The notes beneath the pieces are model-generated. The model was not told where the DNA came from and searched no databases. It saw only the letters and a program-made list of their open reading frames with translations. Source: Prochlorococcus sp. AG-363-M21 (GTDB lineage Bacteria > Cyanobacteriota > Cyanobacteriia > PCC-6307 > Cyanobiaceae). From it: a stretch of DNA of 55,350 bases. The translations under genes and the position numbers were made by a program. Numbering within the stretch: position 1 is the stretch's first letter; each line of letters starts with the position of its first letter. The stretch spans positions 1 through 55,350 of the forward strand of contig QCFU01000009.1 of NCBI GenBank assembly GCA_003278305.1, written 5' to 3'. Positions 47,024 to 55,350 of the stretch are shown here, piece after piece.

Positions 47024-48727
47024 TCATTTACGTTTTTTCTTTCGATTGCGATTAGCCAACCTTTTTTCTTCTCTTTTCGCTAAGGCTAATTCTTGATCTT
47101 GCAAAATTCTTTCTTGCTCCTTTTTATCAAGATAGTAGGAATAGTCTCCATTGTAGAATAATAATTGACCATCTTTTATTTCAACAATACGATTTGCAAT
47201 CTTAGATATAAAATATCTATCATGAGATATAAATAATAGTGTGCCATTATATTCTCTTAAAGCGCCTTCAAGCATTTCTTTTGCAGGTATATCAAGGTGA
47301 TTAGTTGGTTCATCTAATAAAAGAAGATTACAAGGTCTTACGATTATCAATGCTAATGCAAGTCTTGCTTTTTCACCTCCACTTAAATTACAAACACTTT
47401 TAAAAACATCCTCATTAGAAAAGCCTAATCCACCTAATAATGATCTAACTTTCGACTGCGTCCAATCAGGTACCTTATTAAATAATGTATCTAATACGTT
47501 TTTATCTAAGTCTAAAGCTTCTGATTGGTTCTGTTCAAAATAACTAGGAATTATATTATGGGAACCTAAAGATATAGTGCCTTCTTCTGGTTTTTCTATA
47601 CCCATCAAAAGACGCAATAATGTTGACTTGCCTGAACCATTAGGACCTAATATTGCTATATGGTCTCCTTTCTCTATTTCTAAATTAGCCTCTAAAAATA
47701 ATATATTTTCTTGATAAGCCAAAGACAAGTCTTTAATTTTTGCCACTTCCCGTCCTGATCTTGGTGCTTCAGGAAAAGAAAATTTAGGCTTACTCAATGT
47801 AATTGGGAGTGGCTCAATAACTTCAACCTTACTAATCAATTTTTCACGACTTTTTGCTTGTGTACTCCTAGTAGCACTTGCACGAAATCGATCTATATAA
47901 GATTTTTGCTCATTTAAATATTTCTGTTGGCGTTCAAATGCAGATATAGAAGACTCTTCTTCGAGTTTTCTTTGCTGAATATAAGAAGAGTAATTGCCTA
48001 TATAAGAACGTGATTTTCCTCTCTCAGTATTTACAATATTAGTGCACAATTTATCTAAGAATCTTCGATCGTGACTAATCACAACCATAGCAGATTGTTG
48101 ATTTAAAAGATAAGACTCTAGCCATTCTATTGTCTGAATATCTAAATGATTAGTCGGTTCATCTAATAAAAGTAAATCTGGTTTTTTAAGCATAATTTTT
48201 CCTATTCCTATACGCATTTGCCAGCCTCCTGAAAAAGAGTCTAATAAAGTATCTGCATCTGTAGAATTGAAACCAATCTTTGGCAGCAATTTATCAATTT
48301 TTGCCTCTAACTCATAACCATTTAAAGCTTCAAATCTACTCTGCAAAAAACCTAATTCATTAATCAAAGCATCAAAATACTTGCTATCGATTAAAGCTTT
48401 ATCGGATTCCAGGAGCTTCTCTACTTCTGATTTTCTATTTAATACTAAAGATGCCTCAGAGAATGCCTGAAAAAGCTCCTGGCGAAGAGTTCGTTTAAAA
48501 TCAAAGTCAAATTCTTGAGACAGATAACCTATAGAAGGATTACCTTTTCGTATAACTTCACCACTACTTGGTTCCTCCAAACCAGCAATAATTTTTAATT
48601 GCGTAGATTTACCAGAACCATTTACCCCTACTAGACCTATCCTTTGACCAAGATTGATTTCCCAAGTGACTTCATTTAAGACTTCACCAGTAGGATAAAT
48701 TTTGCTCACTCGTTCAAGTCTTATCAC
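47024..48727 (-). CDS. ABC-F family ATPase
   Basis: A 567-residue soluble protein with two ABC domains: Walker A GVNGSGKST and GPNGSGKST, signatures SFSGGWQMR and NLSGGEKAR, Walker B LLLLDEPTNHLDI twice, and H-loops ISHDRRFL and ISHDRYFI. There are no membrane segments. ABC-F proteins act on the ribosome in translation or in antibiotic resistance. The linker between domains and a Lys/Arg-rich tail (NRNRKKKRK) suggest RNA contact. The start is GTG at 48727. The subfamily (EttA, Uup, YheS) is not fixed. Confidence 0.9.
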   Translation of the reverse strand: MIRLERVSKIYPTGEVLNEVTWEINLGQRIGLVGVNGSGKSTQLKIIAGLEEPSSGEVIRKGNPSIGYLSQEFDFDFKRTLRQELFQAFSEASLVLNRKSEVEKLLESDKALIDSKYFDALINELGFLQSRFEALNGYELEAKIDKLLPKIGFNSTDADTLLDSFSGGWQMRIGIGKIMLKKPDLLLLDEPTNHLDIQTIEWLESYLLNQQSAMVVISHDRRFLDKLCTNIVNTERGKSRSYIGNYSSYIQQRKLEEESSISAFERQQKYLNEQKSYIDRFRASATRSTQAKSREKLISKVEVIEPLPITLSKPKFSFPEAPRSGREVAKIKDLSLAYQENILFLEANLEIEKGDHIAILGPNGSGKSTLLRLLMGIEKPEEGTISLGSHNIIPSYFEQNQSEALDLDKNVLDTLFNKVPDWTQSKVRSLLGGLGFSNEDVFKSVCNLSGGEKARLALALIIVRPCNLLLLDEPTNHLDIPAKEMLEGALREYNGTLLFISHDRYFISKIANRIVEIKDGQLLFYNGDYSYYLDKKEQERILQDQELALAKREEKRLANRNRKKKRK

Positions 48728-48806
48728 TAAAATGAAACCTCGTATAAAGAGTTTTTGAATTTCATAAATTCAGACTTTCAATATTAACCACTCCTATTGC
48801 AACTCA

Positions 48807-48962
48807 ATGCTAAGACTAGAAAACATTACTGCATTAATTTTAGCGGGTGCACTAGCAATTCCTAGCTACTGGTTCTTTTGGACATTAGCTGGTGGTGGTG
48901 GATATAACCAAAGAGAAATTCCTCAAAATGGTCTGATGGAGAAAACAGACCAGAAAAAGTGA
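48807..48962 (+). CDS. Small single-helix membrane protein, 51 aa
   Basis: Reads MLRLENITALILAGALAIPS and continues YWFFWTLAGGGGYNQREIP with a polar C-terminus. It has a hydrophobic helix of about 20 residues. I do not recognise it with confidence. The combination of one helix, a SYWxFW motif and a short soluble tail resembles small thylakoid complex subunits such as those of NDH-1, but this is only a guess. It is divergent from the ABC-F gene and convergent with the Nif11-like gene. Confidence 0.55.
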   Translation: MLRLENITALILAGALAIPSYWFFWTLAGGGGYNQREIPQNGLMEKTDQKK

Positions 48963-48975
48963 AAAATCATTTTAA

Positions 48976-49206
48976 TTAAAGACCTCCTCGCGCCTTAACA
49001 AGCCACTGTTTCGTATCAAAATCATCCAAAGTAGATAAGTAGCTTATGACTTCTTGCTTTGTGACAGGCAAGCCTAATTGATTACCAATTTCGCAGATTG
49101 CTGTCAAAGCCCCCTGAGGGTCTTGAAGAGCCTGACGAAACAAAAGTTTTGTATAAGAAGGATCAGACTCTATCTTCTGGTAAAGCTGTTCAGCATTACT
49201 TTTCAT
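48976..49206 (-). CDS. Nif11-like small protein
   Basis: A 76-residue protein resembling Nif11-type domains: MKSNAEQLYQKIESDPSY, then helical segments and a C-terminus KARGGL. Nif11-like peptides serve as leaders of RiPP precursors in marine cyanobacteria (prochlorosins and relatives). Here there is no core peptide beyond the GG, so it looks like a stand-alone domain or a leader without a core. No modifying enzyme (LanM) is near. Confidence 0.55.
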   Translation of the reverse strand: MKSNAEQLYQKIESDPSYTKLLFRQALQDPQGALTAICEIGNQLGLPVTKQEVISYLSTLDDFDTKQWLVKARGGL

Positions 49207-49238
49207 AAAAAAAAATCTATCTAATTCAGAATATTCAA

Positions 49239-49589
49239 TTAAGCGGCTTTTGACTGAAAATTCGAATCATGAAACTTATCAATATCGCTATCTTGCATTC
49301 CTAAAGCAAAAGCATCTTTCATGCTCCTTGCATCCATGCATAAAACCTTTCTTAATTGGGCAAAATTAGCTGCCTGCGAATTTCTACCTTCTTGCAAAGC
49401 AACATATTCAGATCTTTGCAAAACCTGATGCAAATGAGTTAGTAGGTATGAACTTATAACTGCTGAAATTAATACATCACTATTCTCTTGATTAGATCTT
49501 TGCGTTTTTCTTTTGCACTTGCCACCAAGTTTTTTCGCCTTAGCAGAGTTATTACTCCTAGATGTTTTGTGAAAGGTTGATTTAGTCAT
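49239..49589 (-). CDS. Basic hypothetical protein, 116 aa
   Basis: Starts MTKSTFHKTSRSNNSAKAKK, with AAGGAG ideally placed 6 nt before the ATG at 49589. The open frame extends to 49715, but that part lacks support. The N-terminal 40 residues are strongly Lys/Arg/Ser/Asn-rich; the rest is helical with ISAVISSYLLTHLHQVL and QAANFAQLRKVLCMDARSM. No family recognised. It is divergent from the ribbon-helix-helix gene. Confidence 0.6.
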   Translation of the reverse strand: MTKSTFHKTSRSNNSAKAKKLGGKCKRKTQRSNQENSDVLISAVISSYLLTHLHQVLQRSEYVALQEGRNSQAANFAQLRKVLCMDARSMKDAFALGMQDSDIDKFHDSNFQSKAA

Positions 49590-49740
49590 TGATTGCTCCT
49601 TTTGACTAACTTGATTGGGAAATAAGGCCAAACCCACAAAGTGAGCCTGCGATAGCCAAGTAGATTCAGAGATCCGATACCTTGAAAGCATCACCAATGA
49701 ACCTAATATCAGCATAGTATTGGATACTACCCTTGACTAC

Positions 49741-49752
49741 TAGTGTACACTA
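49741..49752. promoter_or_regulatory. Perfect 12-bp palindrome, operator candidate
   Basis: TAGTGTACACTA is a perfect 12-bp palindrome, 27 bases before the ATG of the ribbon-helix-helix gene and within the divergent promoter region of the 116-aa basic protein. A TTGACT resembling a -35 box lies at 49733-49738. A further TAGTG half-site occurs at about 49771. An autoregulatory operator is inferred. Confidence 0.5.
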
Positions 49753-49779
49753 TTTAATACCCGTTACTTTTAGTGGGTC

Positions 49780-50082
49780 ATGGCTACCAGGCAAAATTCA
49801 TCAAGTGGCAAGCCAAAATCGCCCAGAATACAAGTTGTGCTTCCAGAAGATCTCTGGAGAGAACTTAATTTATTAGCTTCAGAAGACTCTCGAACAATTA
49901 GCAATATGGCCAAAGTTTTAATCCAAGAAGGTGTTCACAAACGACTAACTTCCAAACAAAAATCTGATTGTTTACAAGAACATCAATTATCAAATACTGA
50001 GCAAATTTTATCCTCATTAGAAAATCAACAGACTCGCAGACTGCGAGGTTTGCCTCGCAAATTCAAACTTCATAAACCCTAA
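49780..50082 (+). CDS. Ribbon-helix-helix (CopG-like) DNA-binding protein
   Basis: A 100-residue protein. The RHH core is RIQVVLPEDLWRELNLLASEDSRTISNMAKVLIQEGVHKRL (residues about 16-56): a strand, helix, turn and helix with the expected basic strand residues. A C-terminal region of about 40 residues (QTRRLRGLPRKFKLHKP at the end) is basic. RHH proteins often repress their own promoter; the palindrome 49741-49752 lies just upstream. No toxin gene is recognised nearby. Confidence 0.72.
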   Translation: MATRQNSSSGKPKSPRIQVVLPEDLWRELNLLASEDSRTISNMAKVLIQEGVHKRLTSKQKSDCLQEHQLSNTEQILSSLENQQTRRLRGLPRKFKLHKP

Positions 50083-50083
50083 T

Positions 50084-51223
50084 CTAATTAGGCTTTACTT
50101 CTATCCCAAGAATTACAGGCCTTGATATTCCAGTAGTTGACTTTGTAGATCCTGGAACATTTAACCGATTCCACCAAGCCAATAATGCGAATACAATAGC
50201 TTCTCTTCCTTGTAAGGGTATCCCTAAGTCTTTGATTGTAGAAATTTTTATACCTCTGCATAATCGTCTTATTTCACTAAGCAAAAATAAATTGTTAGCT
50301 CCTCCACCTGCCATAAAAATCTCAATTGGTCTTATAAATTTCTCGAGAAACAAATGATCTAAATCTTGGGCAATAACAGATGCAGAAAAGCTTGCCAATG
50401 TTGCAATTACATCATTATCAGAAGAACCCTTTAATTGAGATAGTCTCTGATCCAAATCCTTCATACCAAAATATTCTCTACCAGTTGACTTAGGAGGTGG
50501 AATTTGAAAAAAAGGCTCTTTTAACCATAAAGATATAAGACTGCTATTAGGAACTCCTTTTGTTGCCATTATGCCATCACAATCAAAAAATGATTTCCCT
50601 TTAGAAATTTTTTGAACTGCTAAATCAATAAGACTATTTGCTGGTCCACAATCCCATCCAAATACAGTTTCATTTTTATTAGGACCAGATCTGGGAGGAA
50701 TCATAGAAATATTTGCAATGCCTCCTAGATTCAAGACGCCTCGCCAGCCATTTCCACGTCCAATTAATGCCATATCAGGCAATGGTACTAATGGAGCACC
50801 ATGTCCTCCCAAGGCAAGGTCTTTAGATCTGAAATCATAGATTACAGGTTTATTTAAAAGAGTCGCGAGAAGAGGGGCTTGCAGTATTTGCAAGCTAGCT
50901 CCTCGAGTTGAACCGACTGGAGGTCGATGCCACACAGTCTGTCCATGACAGCCAACAATTCGAGCAAGAGACTTTGAATCACATTTTCTTGCAACAATTG
51001 CATGAAATTCAGTAATTGCTTCTGAAAAATCTAACCATTCTTTACTACTTAACTTCAAACCTTGGCTTACATTAATGATGTAACTTCTCAAATCTTGAGG
51101 ATATGAAACCGAAAGATAATTGTGTAAATTCCAGATTGGCTGATATGGATTACCAAGAAATTCAACCAAAGCCGCATCAACACCATCAGAGCTGGTGCCA
51201 CTCATAAGCCCCAGCACATACAT
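50084..51223 (-). CDS. anmK: Anhydro-N-acetylmuramic acid kinase
   Basis: Phosphorylates and opens 1,6-anhydroMurNAc in cell-wall recycling. The 379-residue protein starts YVLGLMSGTSSDGVDAALVEF, with GCHGQTVWHRP, VIYDFRSKDLALGGHGAPLVP, NLGGIANIS, FGWDCGPANSLID and the C-terminal AGGGANN. Length and motifs are normal. It lies 4 bases downstream of ktrA on the same strand. NagZ upstream in the pathway is at 25.5 kb. Confidence 0.93.
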   Translation of the reverse strand: MYVLGLMSGTSSDGVDAALVEFLGNPYQPIWNLHNYLSVSYPQDLRSYIINVSQGLKLSSKEWLDFSEAITEFHAIVARKCDSKSLARIVGCHGQTVWHRPPVGSTRGASLQILQAPLLATLLNKPVIYDFRSKDLALGGHGAPLVPLPDMALIGRGNGWRGVLNLGGIANISMIPPRSGPNKNETVFGWDCGPANSLIDLAVQKISKGKSFFDCDGIMATKGVPNSSLISLWLKEPFFQIPPPKSTGREYFGMKDLDQRLSQLKGSSDNDVIATLASFSASVIAQDLDHLFLEKFIRPIEIFMAGGGANNLFLLSEIRRLCRGIKISTIKDLGIPLQGREAIVFALLAWWNRLNVPGSTKSTTGISRPVILGIEVKPN

Positions 51224-51227
51224 GAAA

Positions 51228-51932
51228 TTAATTTTGAGGAAGTTTCTGTAAATCTTCCATTAACCCCATAACGACCAAAACATGATCTTCTTCTAAAACA
51301 TATTTTGCAGGAGGGTTAACAGTTAATCGCTCTGCTGGTCCAGCAGCCAAAACATTTACTAAATAATTTTTGCGTAAATTTAAATCTCTCAAAGAACGAC
51401 CTACAAATATCTCTGGGACTTTAATTTCATCAATACCTGTCTGAGCATCTAATTCCAGTCTTTCTATCAAATTAGGACGCACTAATTCAAGGCCTAACCT
51501 TTCTCCTTGCATCCTAGATGGAAAAACAACTCTATCTGCACCAACTCTTTTGAGCATTTTTTCATGCAAATTACTTGTTGCTCTCGCAATAACCTGCTGG
51601 ACTTTACTGCCTTCAGTATCTTTAGCAATAAGGGTAGTGGTAATACTTGCTTCTATTGGTTCACTAATCCCAACCACTACTGTACCCATTTCTAATACAC
51701 CAGCTTCTCTCATTGATTCTTCATCAGTTGAATCAACCACTCTGGCTTCTATAGATGGCTCTAGTTGACGTAATTCTTCTATAGCTCTTTCAGAAGAATC
51801 AACAGCCAAAACTTCTACGTCGTTACGTATAAGTTCTCTGCAAACCGCACTCCCAAACCTACCAATACCTACTACAGCAAATCCTAACGGATCACCACCT
51901 TTAGCAGGCAACCATTGCCACCACTGACTCAT
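51228..51932 (-). CDS. ktrA: KtrA-type potassium channel regulatory protein (RCK)
   Basis: A 234-residue cytosolic regulator. The N-terminal RCK/TrkA-N domain has AVVGIGRFGSAVCREL, a Rossmann nucleotide-binding loop, and DSTDEESMREAGV; the C-terminal TrkA-C domain runs from about 150. It gates the KtrB subunit encoded immediately upstream, 24 bases apart. In cyanobacteria Ktr is needed for fast osmotic adaptation. Confidence 0.9.
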   Translation of the reverse strand: MSQWWQWLPAKGGDPLGFAVVGIGRFGSAVCRELIRNDVEVLAVDSSERAIEELRQLEPSIEARVVDSTDEESMREAGVLEMGTVVVGISEPIEASITTTLIAKDTEGSKVQQVIARATSNLHEKMLKRVGADRVVFPSRMQGERLGLELVRPNLIERLELDAQTGIDEIKVPEIFVGRSLRDLNLRKNYLVNVLAAGPAERLTVNPPAKYVLEEDHVLVVMGLMEDLQKLPQN

Positions 51933-51956
51933 TGACTTGCCTCAATCAGAAAAACA

Positions 51957-53360
51957 TCAAACATAAAGATCCTCTCGTGGGTAGCCAATCCGACTTTGGT
52001 GTTGAAGCCTACCTTTGTTAATGGCTTGCCAAATAGCACTTAATAACAAAAGAATACCCAATCTTCCAACAAACATACCCACAACAAGAACAAATTGACC
52101 AAAATGACTTAATTGTTGTGTTACACCTAAATCAAATCCTACTGTGGCAAAGGCAGATATACAGGTAAATAAAATTTCTAGGAATGAAAACGGTTCCCGT
52201 CCACCAAAACTGCTGCTCAGAGTTATCAATAAAGCCATCACTAAAACAAAAAGAAGAGAAGCAACGGTAATGCCAACTGCTCTTAAAACAACTTTGTCCG
52301 AAATTTGTCGATGTCTAATAACTACATCATCTTGTCCTCTTAATGTCGACCTTGTTGCTGCCATTAAAGCAGCAACTGTAGTAGTTTTAATACCTCCTCC
52401 AGTTCCTCCAGGGCTAGCACCAATAAACATTAGAGTCATTAAAAGCAAAAGACCAGAATCAGAAATAGTCTCTATAGAAATGGGCATATTAGTAAAACCT
52501 GCAGTTCTCGCACTAACTGATTCAAATAAGAAGCTTATGGACCTTTCCCTCCAATTCATATCTGAAAATAAATAACCATCACTGATTGATTCTGTTATAA
52601 AAAGACCTACTGCCCCAATGCAAACCAATATTGCAGAAGTACGCAGAACTAAACGTGTATGAAGACTAAGATTTCGAAAGTATAAATTCTTACGATTCAC
52701 CCATATGTCACTTGTAACTCTCCAACCTAAGCCTCCTAAAATAACCAACAAAATGATAACTATATTTACTACCCAATTCGTTCTATAGCTTTGCAAGCTA
52801 TCAGACCAAAGTCCAAAGCCAGCATTATTATAAGCCGAAATACTATGGAATAAAGATGCCCATAGCCTTTCACTTAAATTTGGAATGTTATTAAACCCAA
52901 AGTAAAAAAGAACTACTGCACCTAGACAAATCAAAACAATTGCAGTTAAAGCAATGCCCCGAAAGGTTCTCCCTACTCCACCTACACCAAATTCATCAAG
53001 AGTTTTTCCACGATCTAAACGACACCTCAATTCCGTTCCGCTAACAACAAAACCTTGTAAGAAAGTTGTGATAGCCATTAAACCTAAACCACCTATTAAA
53101 AGCATTAATGCCAAAATAATTTGACCATATATCGATAAATCCTTACCAATGTCAATGATTGTCAATCCAGTTACCGTCACTGCCGAAGTTGCAGTAAAAA
53201 AAGACTCCCATAACCCCACTTGATTACTTGAGCATAGAGGGCTGGAAAGAATCAGTGTCCCTATAAATATCACCAGTAATCCAGTGAGAACAGTAAACTG
53301 AGGTACAGTTAAGCGTCTATACCAGGGATATCTTCGATTTGTAAAATTAGAGAATGTCAC
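51957..53360 (-). CDS. ktrB: Ktr/Trk-type potassium transporter membrane subunit
   Basis: A 467-residue polytopic protein of the TrkH/KtrB superfamily with four P-loop/helix repeats: ATSAVTVTGL, SISAYNNAGF, SVSARTAGFTN and CISAFATVGFDLG. The Gly residues form the K+ selectivity filter. In cyanobacteria KtrB needs Na+ for activity. It is 24 bases upstream of ktrA. The start is GTG at 53360. Confidence 0.92.
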   Translation of the reverse strand: MTFSNFTNRRYPWYRRLTVPQFTVLTGLLVIFIGTLILSSPLCSSNQVGLWESFFTATSAVTVTGLTIIDIGKDLSIYGQIILALMLLIGGLGLMAITTFLQGFVVSGTELRCRLDRGKTLDEFGVGGVGRTFRGIALTAIVLICLGAVVLFYFGFNNIPNLSERLWASLFHSISAYNNAGFGLWSDSLQSYRTNWVVNIVIILLVILGGLGWRVTSDIWVNRKNLYFRNLSLHTRLVLRTSAILVCIGAVGLFITESISDGYLFSDMNWRERSISFLFESVSARTAGFTNMPISIETISDSGLLLLMTLMFIGASPGGTGGGIKTTTVAALMAATRSTLRGQDDVVIRHRQISDKVVLRAVGITVASLLFVLVMALLITLSSSFGGREPFSFLEILFTCISAFATVGFDLGVTQQLSHFGQFVLVVGMFVGRLGILLLLSAIWQAINKGRLQHQSRIGYPREDLYV

Positions 53361-53404
53361 AGTTGAAATTGTAATTCACTATCAATCGTTGAATTTTCAA
53401 GACA

Positions 53405-55225
53405 CTAATCACCGTATTGCCAAAGAATTAAAAATGGGACCAGAAATGTCATTAGTATCGTTAATCCTGCACCATATCTTGTGACATCCAAAAAACGATA
53501 ACGACCTGGACCAAAAACCATCAAATTAGTTTGGTAACCCATTGGCGTCAAAAAAGATTGACTTGCTCCAAATAGAACTGTCATCAGAAGAGCAGTAGGA
53601 GGCAAATTCATGCTTCCTGCAAGCTGAATAGCTACAGGAACCAACAATGCAACGGAAGCTGCGTTACTAATAAACTGTGTAAATATAGTTGTGGAAAAGA
53701 AAATCACCAACAAAGCAAAATAGGTTGGCAATCCTCTAAGCCAAAATTCAAGACTAGTCGCAAATGCATCTGCAAGGCCTGTAACCTGCATTGCAACACT
53801 AAAACTTGAAAGAGAGCCTAATAAAAGAATTACATCTAACCTAATAGACCTTTGTACTTCAGCAGGTCTTATACAACCTCCTAAAACCATTGCAATGACA
53901 GCAAGCAAAACAGAAGCTACTAAAGGCAATGATGTCAATGCAGGCAAAAGAACCATAGCAATAGCAATGGCAATGGCGACTGGTTTCCGTTTAACGGTTG
54001 GCAGATCATTTTCAAACTGATCAAGTACTAGCAAATCATTATTTGCTTGCAATCCTCTAATTGAATCCATTGGAGCCTGCAACAGCAATACATCACCTTC
54101 TCTAAGCAACGCTTGACCAAGTCGTTCTTGCACAGTTTGCCTACCTCTTCTTAAAGCCAAAACAGTTGCATTATGTCTTTGCCGAAATCTCAACTCTCTT
54201 AAGCTTGCTCCAGCCAAAGTTGAACCCGCTGGCAACAAAACCTCTACTGTCTTCTGCCCTTCACTCGAAAACCAATCTGAAGATTGGTTCGCATCATGTT
54301 TTAAATGAGGCTTAGCTAAATGAATAGTATGCTCTTGTTGCAGTCTTAATAAGTCCAAACGTGTTACTCGAATAAGTAATCTATCTCCAGGCTCAAGAGT
54401 TCTATCTGCTAGCGGTGGCAATAATCTTTCTTTCCCTCTTTGCAACTCTAAAACATCCACATCAAATCTACGCTGCAACCTACTGTTATGAAGAGATTGT
54501 CCTACTAATTCCGAGTTAACAGGAATAGTGACCTCTGTAAAATACCCAGTCTGATCCGAGCTAGTTTGAAAGTCATGATTCTCTCTCCCTCTATCTGGTA
54601 AAAGAGCTTGTGGTGCCAGTAATAAATAAGCTGTTCCTACGAGCCAAATAGGAATGCCTATTGCAGTAAAACTAAATAACTCTAAAGAACCATAACCCAA
54701 CTGTTCACTAATATCACTGACTAAGAGATTTACTGAACTACCTAATAAAGTTAAAGTCCCCCCCAAAACAGTTGCAAATGAAAGAGGAAGTAGAACTCTC
54801 GATGGTGAAAGGTTACGTTTACTACACCATGCTTCTATAACAGGTAACAGAGAAGCCACTACAGGAGTATTAGGAACAATTCCTGATATAGGGGCAACAA
54901 CAAATCCTAAAAACGCAATTAATCGACGAGGCGTCTTAATACTCTCAAAAGCAATTAACTCCCTTAAACGGTCTAATGCACCACTCTTAAATAAAGCAGC
55001 CGAAACTGCAAATAAACCCATTAATGTAATCAATGCAGGACTTCCAAAACCAGACAGAGCCTTTTGAGGGGTTAAAACTCCTGTAGCCATTAGCAAGGCT
55101 ACACTTAAAAGCCCTGTTAATTCAGGTGCAAGAAAACCACTAACAAACAAAACTACAGCTAATACCAAAACTCCTAATGTGATTAGAGCCTGAGGATTTG
55201 CAAAAACTTCACTTAGTTCATTCAT
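53405..55225 (-). CDS. SLC13/DASS-type transporter with TrkA-C domains
   Basis: A 606-residue polytopic protein. An N-terminal half with about five helices (ALITLGVLVLAVVLF onward; SGIVPNTPVVASLLPVI motif), two central TrkA-C domains (about 225-290 and 325-395), and a second membrane half with FSTTIFTQFISNAASVALLVPVA. It resembles the DASS/ArsB-like family of Na+-linked sulfate or dicarboxylate carriers. In cyanobacteria such proteins stand next to Ktr genes, as here, 44 bases from ktrB. Substrate unresolved. Confidence 0.87.
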   Translation of the reverse strand: MNELSEVFANPQALITLGVLVLAVVLFVSGFLAPELTGLLSVALLMATGVLTPQKALSGFGSPALITLMGLFAVSAALFKSGALDRLRELIAFESIKTPRRLIAFLGFVVAPISGIVPNTPVVASLLPVIEAWCSKRNLSPSRVLLPLSFATVLGGTLTLLGSSVNLLVSDISEQLGYGSLELFSFTAIGIPIWLVGTAYLLLAPQALLPDRGRENHDFQTSSDQTGYFTEVTIPVNSELVGQSLHNSRLQRRFDVDVLELQRGKERLLPPLADRTLEPGDRLLIRVTRLDLLRLQQEHTIHLAKPHLKHDANQSSDWFSSEGQKTVEVLLPAGSTLAGASLRELRFRQRHNATVLALRRGRQTVQERLGQALLREGDVLLLQAPMDSIRGLQANNDLLVLDQFENDLPTVKRKPVAIAIAIAMVLLPALTSLPLVASVLLAVIAMVLGGCIRPAEVQRSIRLDVILLLGSLSSFSVAMQVTGLADAFATSLEFWLRGLPTYFALLVIFFSTTIFTQFISNAASVALLVPVAIQLAGSMNLPPTALLMTVLFGASQSFLTPMGYQTNLMVFGPGRYRFLDVTRYGAGLTILMTFLVPFLILWQYGD

Positions 55226-55350
55226 ATAATTCTTGTTGTATGTGCATTATTCATCAGAAATTCAATTAAATACGTTGCAAGGTTCAAACATACAATCTAA
55301 CCCCCCTATTAAATATTTTCTCAATTACATGAGATTCTTGCCACTATCAA

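Overview
The window looks like the chromosome of a marine picocyanobacterium, most probably a low-light Prochlorococcus. The DNA is AT-rich with very short intergenic gaps. It carries plant-type carotenoid desaturases (crtP, crtQ), Ycf3, Ycf34, NdhO, a CRR7-like NDH-1 factor, PetL, a single-helix high-light-inducible protein, and the response regulators RpaA and RpaB. I see no insertion sequence, prophage, CRISPR array or rRNA. There is one tRNA, tRNA-Asn(GTT). The genus call is inference from gene content and style, not from a search.

Layout. 1-2.3 kb: phytoene desaturase (cut by the window edge) and phytoene synthase. 2.3-5.6 kb: an RRM RNA-binding protein, a CCA-type nucleotidyltransferase, Ycf34, TsaB and a YdcF-like protein. 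5.6-10.3 kb: a minus-strand lipid run rpaB-plsX-fabH-fabD-plsC, with radA divergent. 11.8-17.2 kb: ycf3, a copper-type P-ATPase, tmk, holB and rpaA. 17.2-22.6 kb: tRNA-Asn, an orphan CbiO-like ATPase, UPF0367, cysK, a J-domain protein, ndhO, a TIGR01777-type epimerase, a TPR protein and an IscA/HesB protein. 22.7-28.8 kb: crtQ with an SRPBCC partner, hemD, nagZ, rbfA, a DUF751 protein, a GST and a CRR7-like protein. 28.8-33.1 kb: a frameshifted aroK, a tandem PTPS protein next to a RibD-C reductase, a DUF482 protein, a DUF4346 protein and petL. 33-43.2 kb: rimO, VKOR-thioredoxin, nadB, a DUF3120 protein, a PDZ/radical-SAM protein, an outer-membrane efflux protein, an IMPase and a YihY-type membrane protein. 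43.2-45.6 kb: hli-xseA-xseB and two hypothetical genes. 45.9-50.1 kb: a frameshifted htrA, an ABC-F ATPase and a patch of small accessory-looking genes (Nif11-like, a 51-aa membrane protein, a basic protein, a ribbon-helix-helix protein with a palindromic operator candidate). 50.1-55.2 kb: anmK, KtrA, KtrB and an SLC13-type carrier.

How the genes fit together. Most are housekeeping: carotenoids, fatty acid and phospholipid initiation, photosystem I, cytochrome b6f and NDH-1 assembly, DNA repair, NAD, cysteine and heme synthesis, and potassium/sodium balance. The two OmpR-type regulators that tune photosynthesis and clock output, RpaA and RpaB, lie about 6 kb apart, and rpaB heads the lipid gene run. 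The less ordinary observations are: two single-base homopolymer expansions that break aroK and htrA; a small cysteine-containing ORF whose stop lies in a strong hairpin next to tRNA-Asn; repeated GAATT elements upstream of rpaA; a pterin-synthase duplication coupled to a reductase; a repetitive N-terminal extension on PlsX; and the small-gene patch at 48.8-50.1 kb. I did not find a clear multi-gene novel defence or mobile system.
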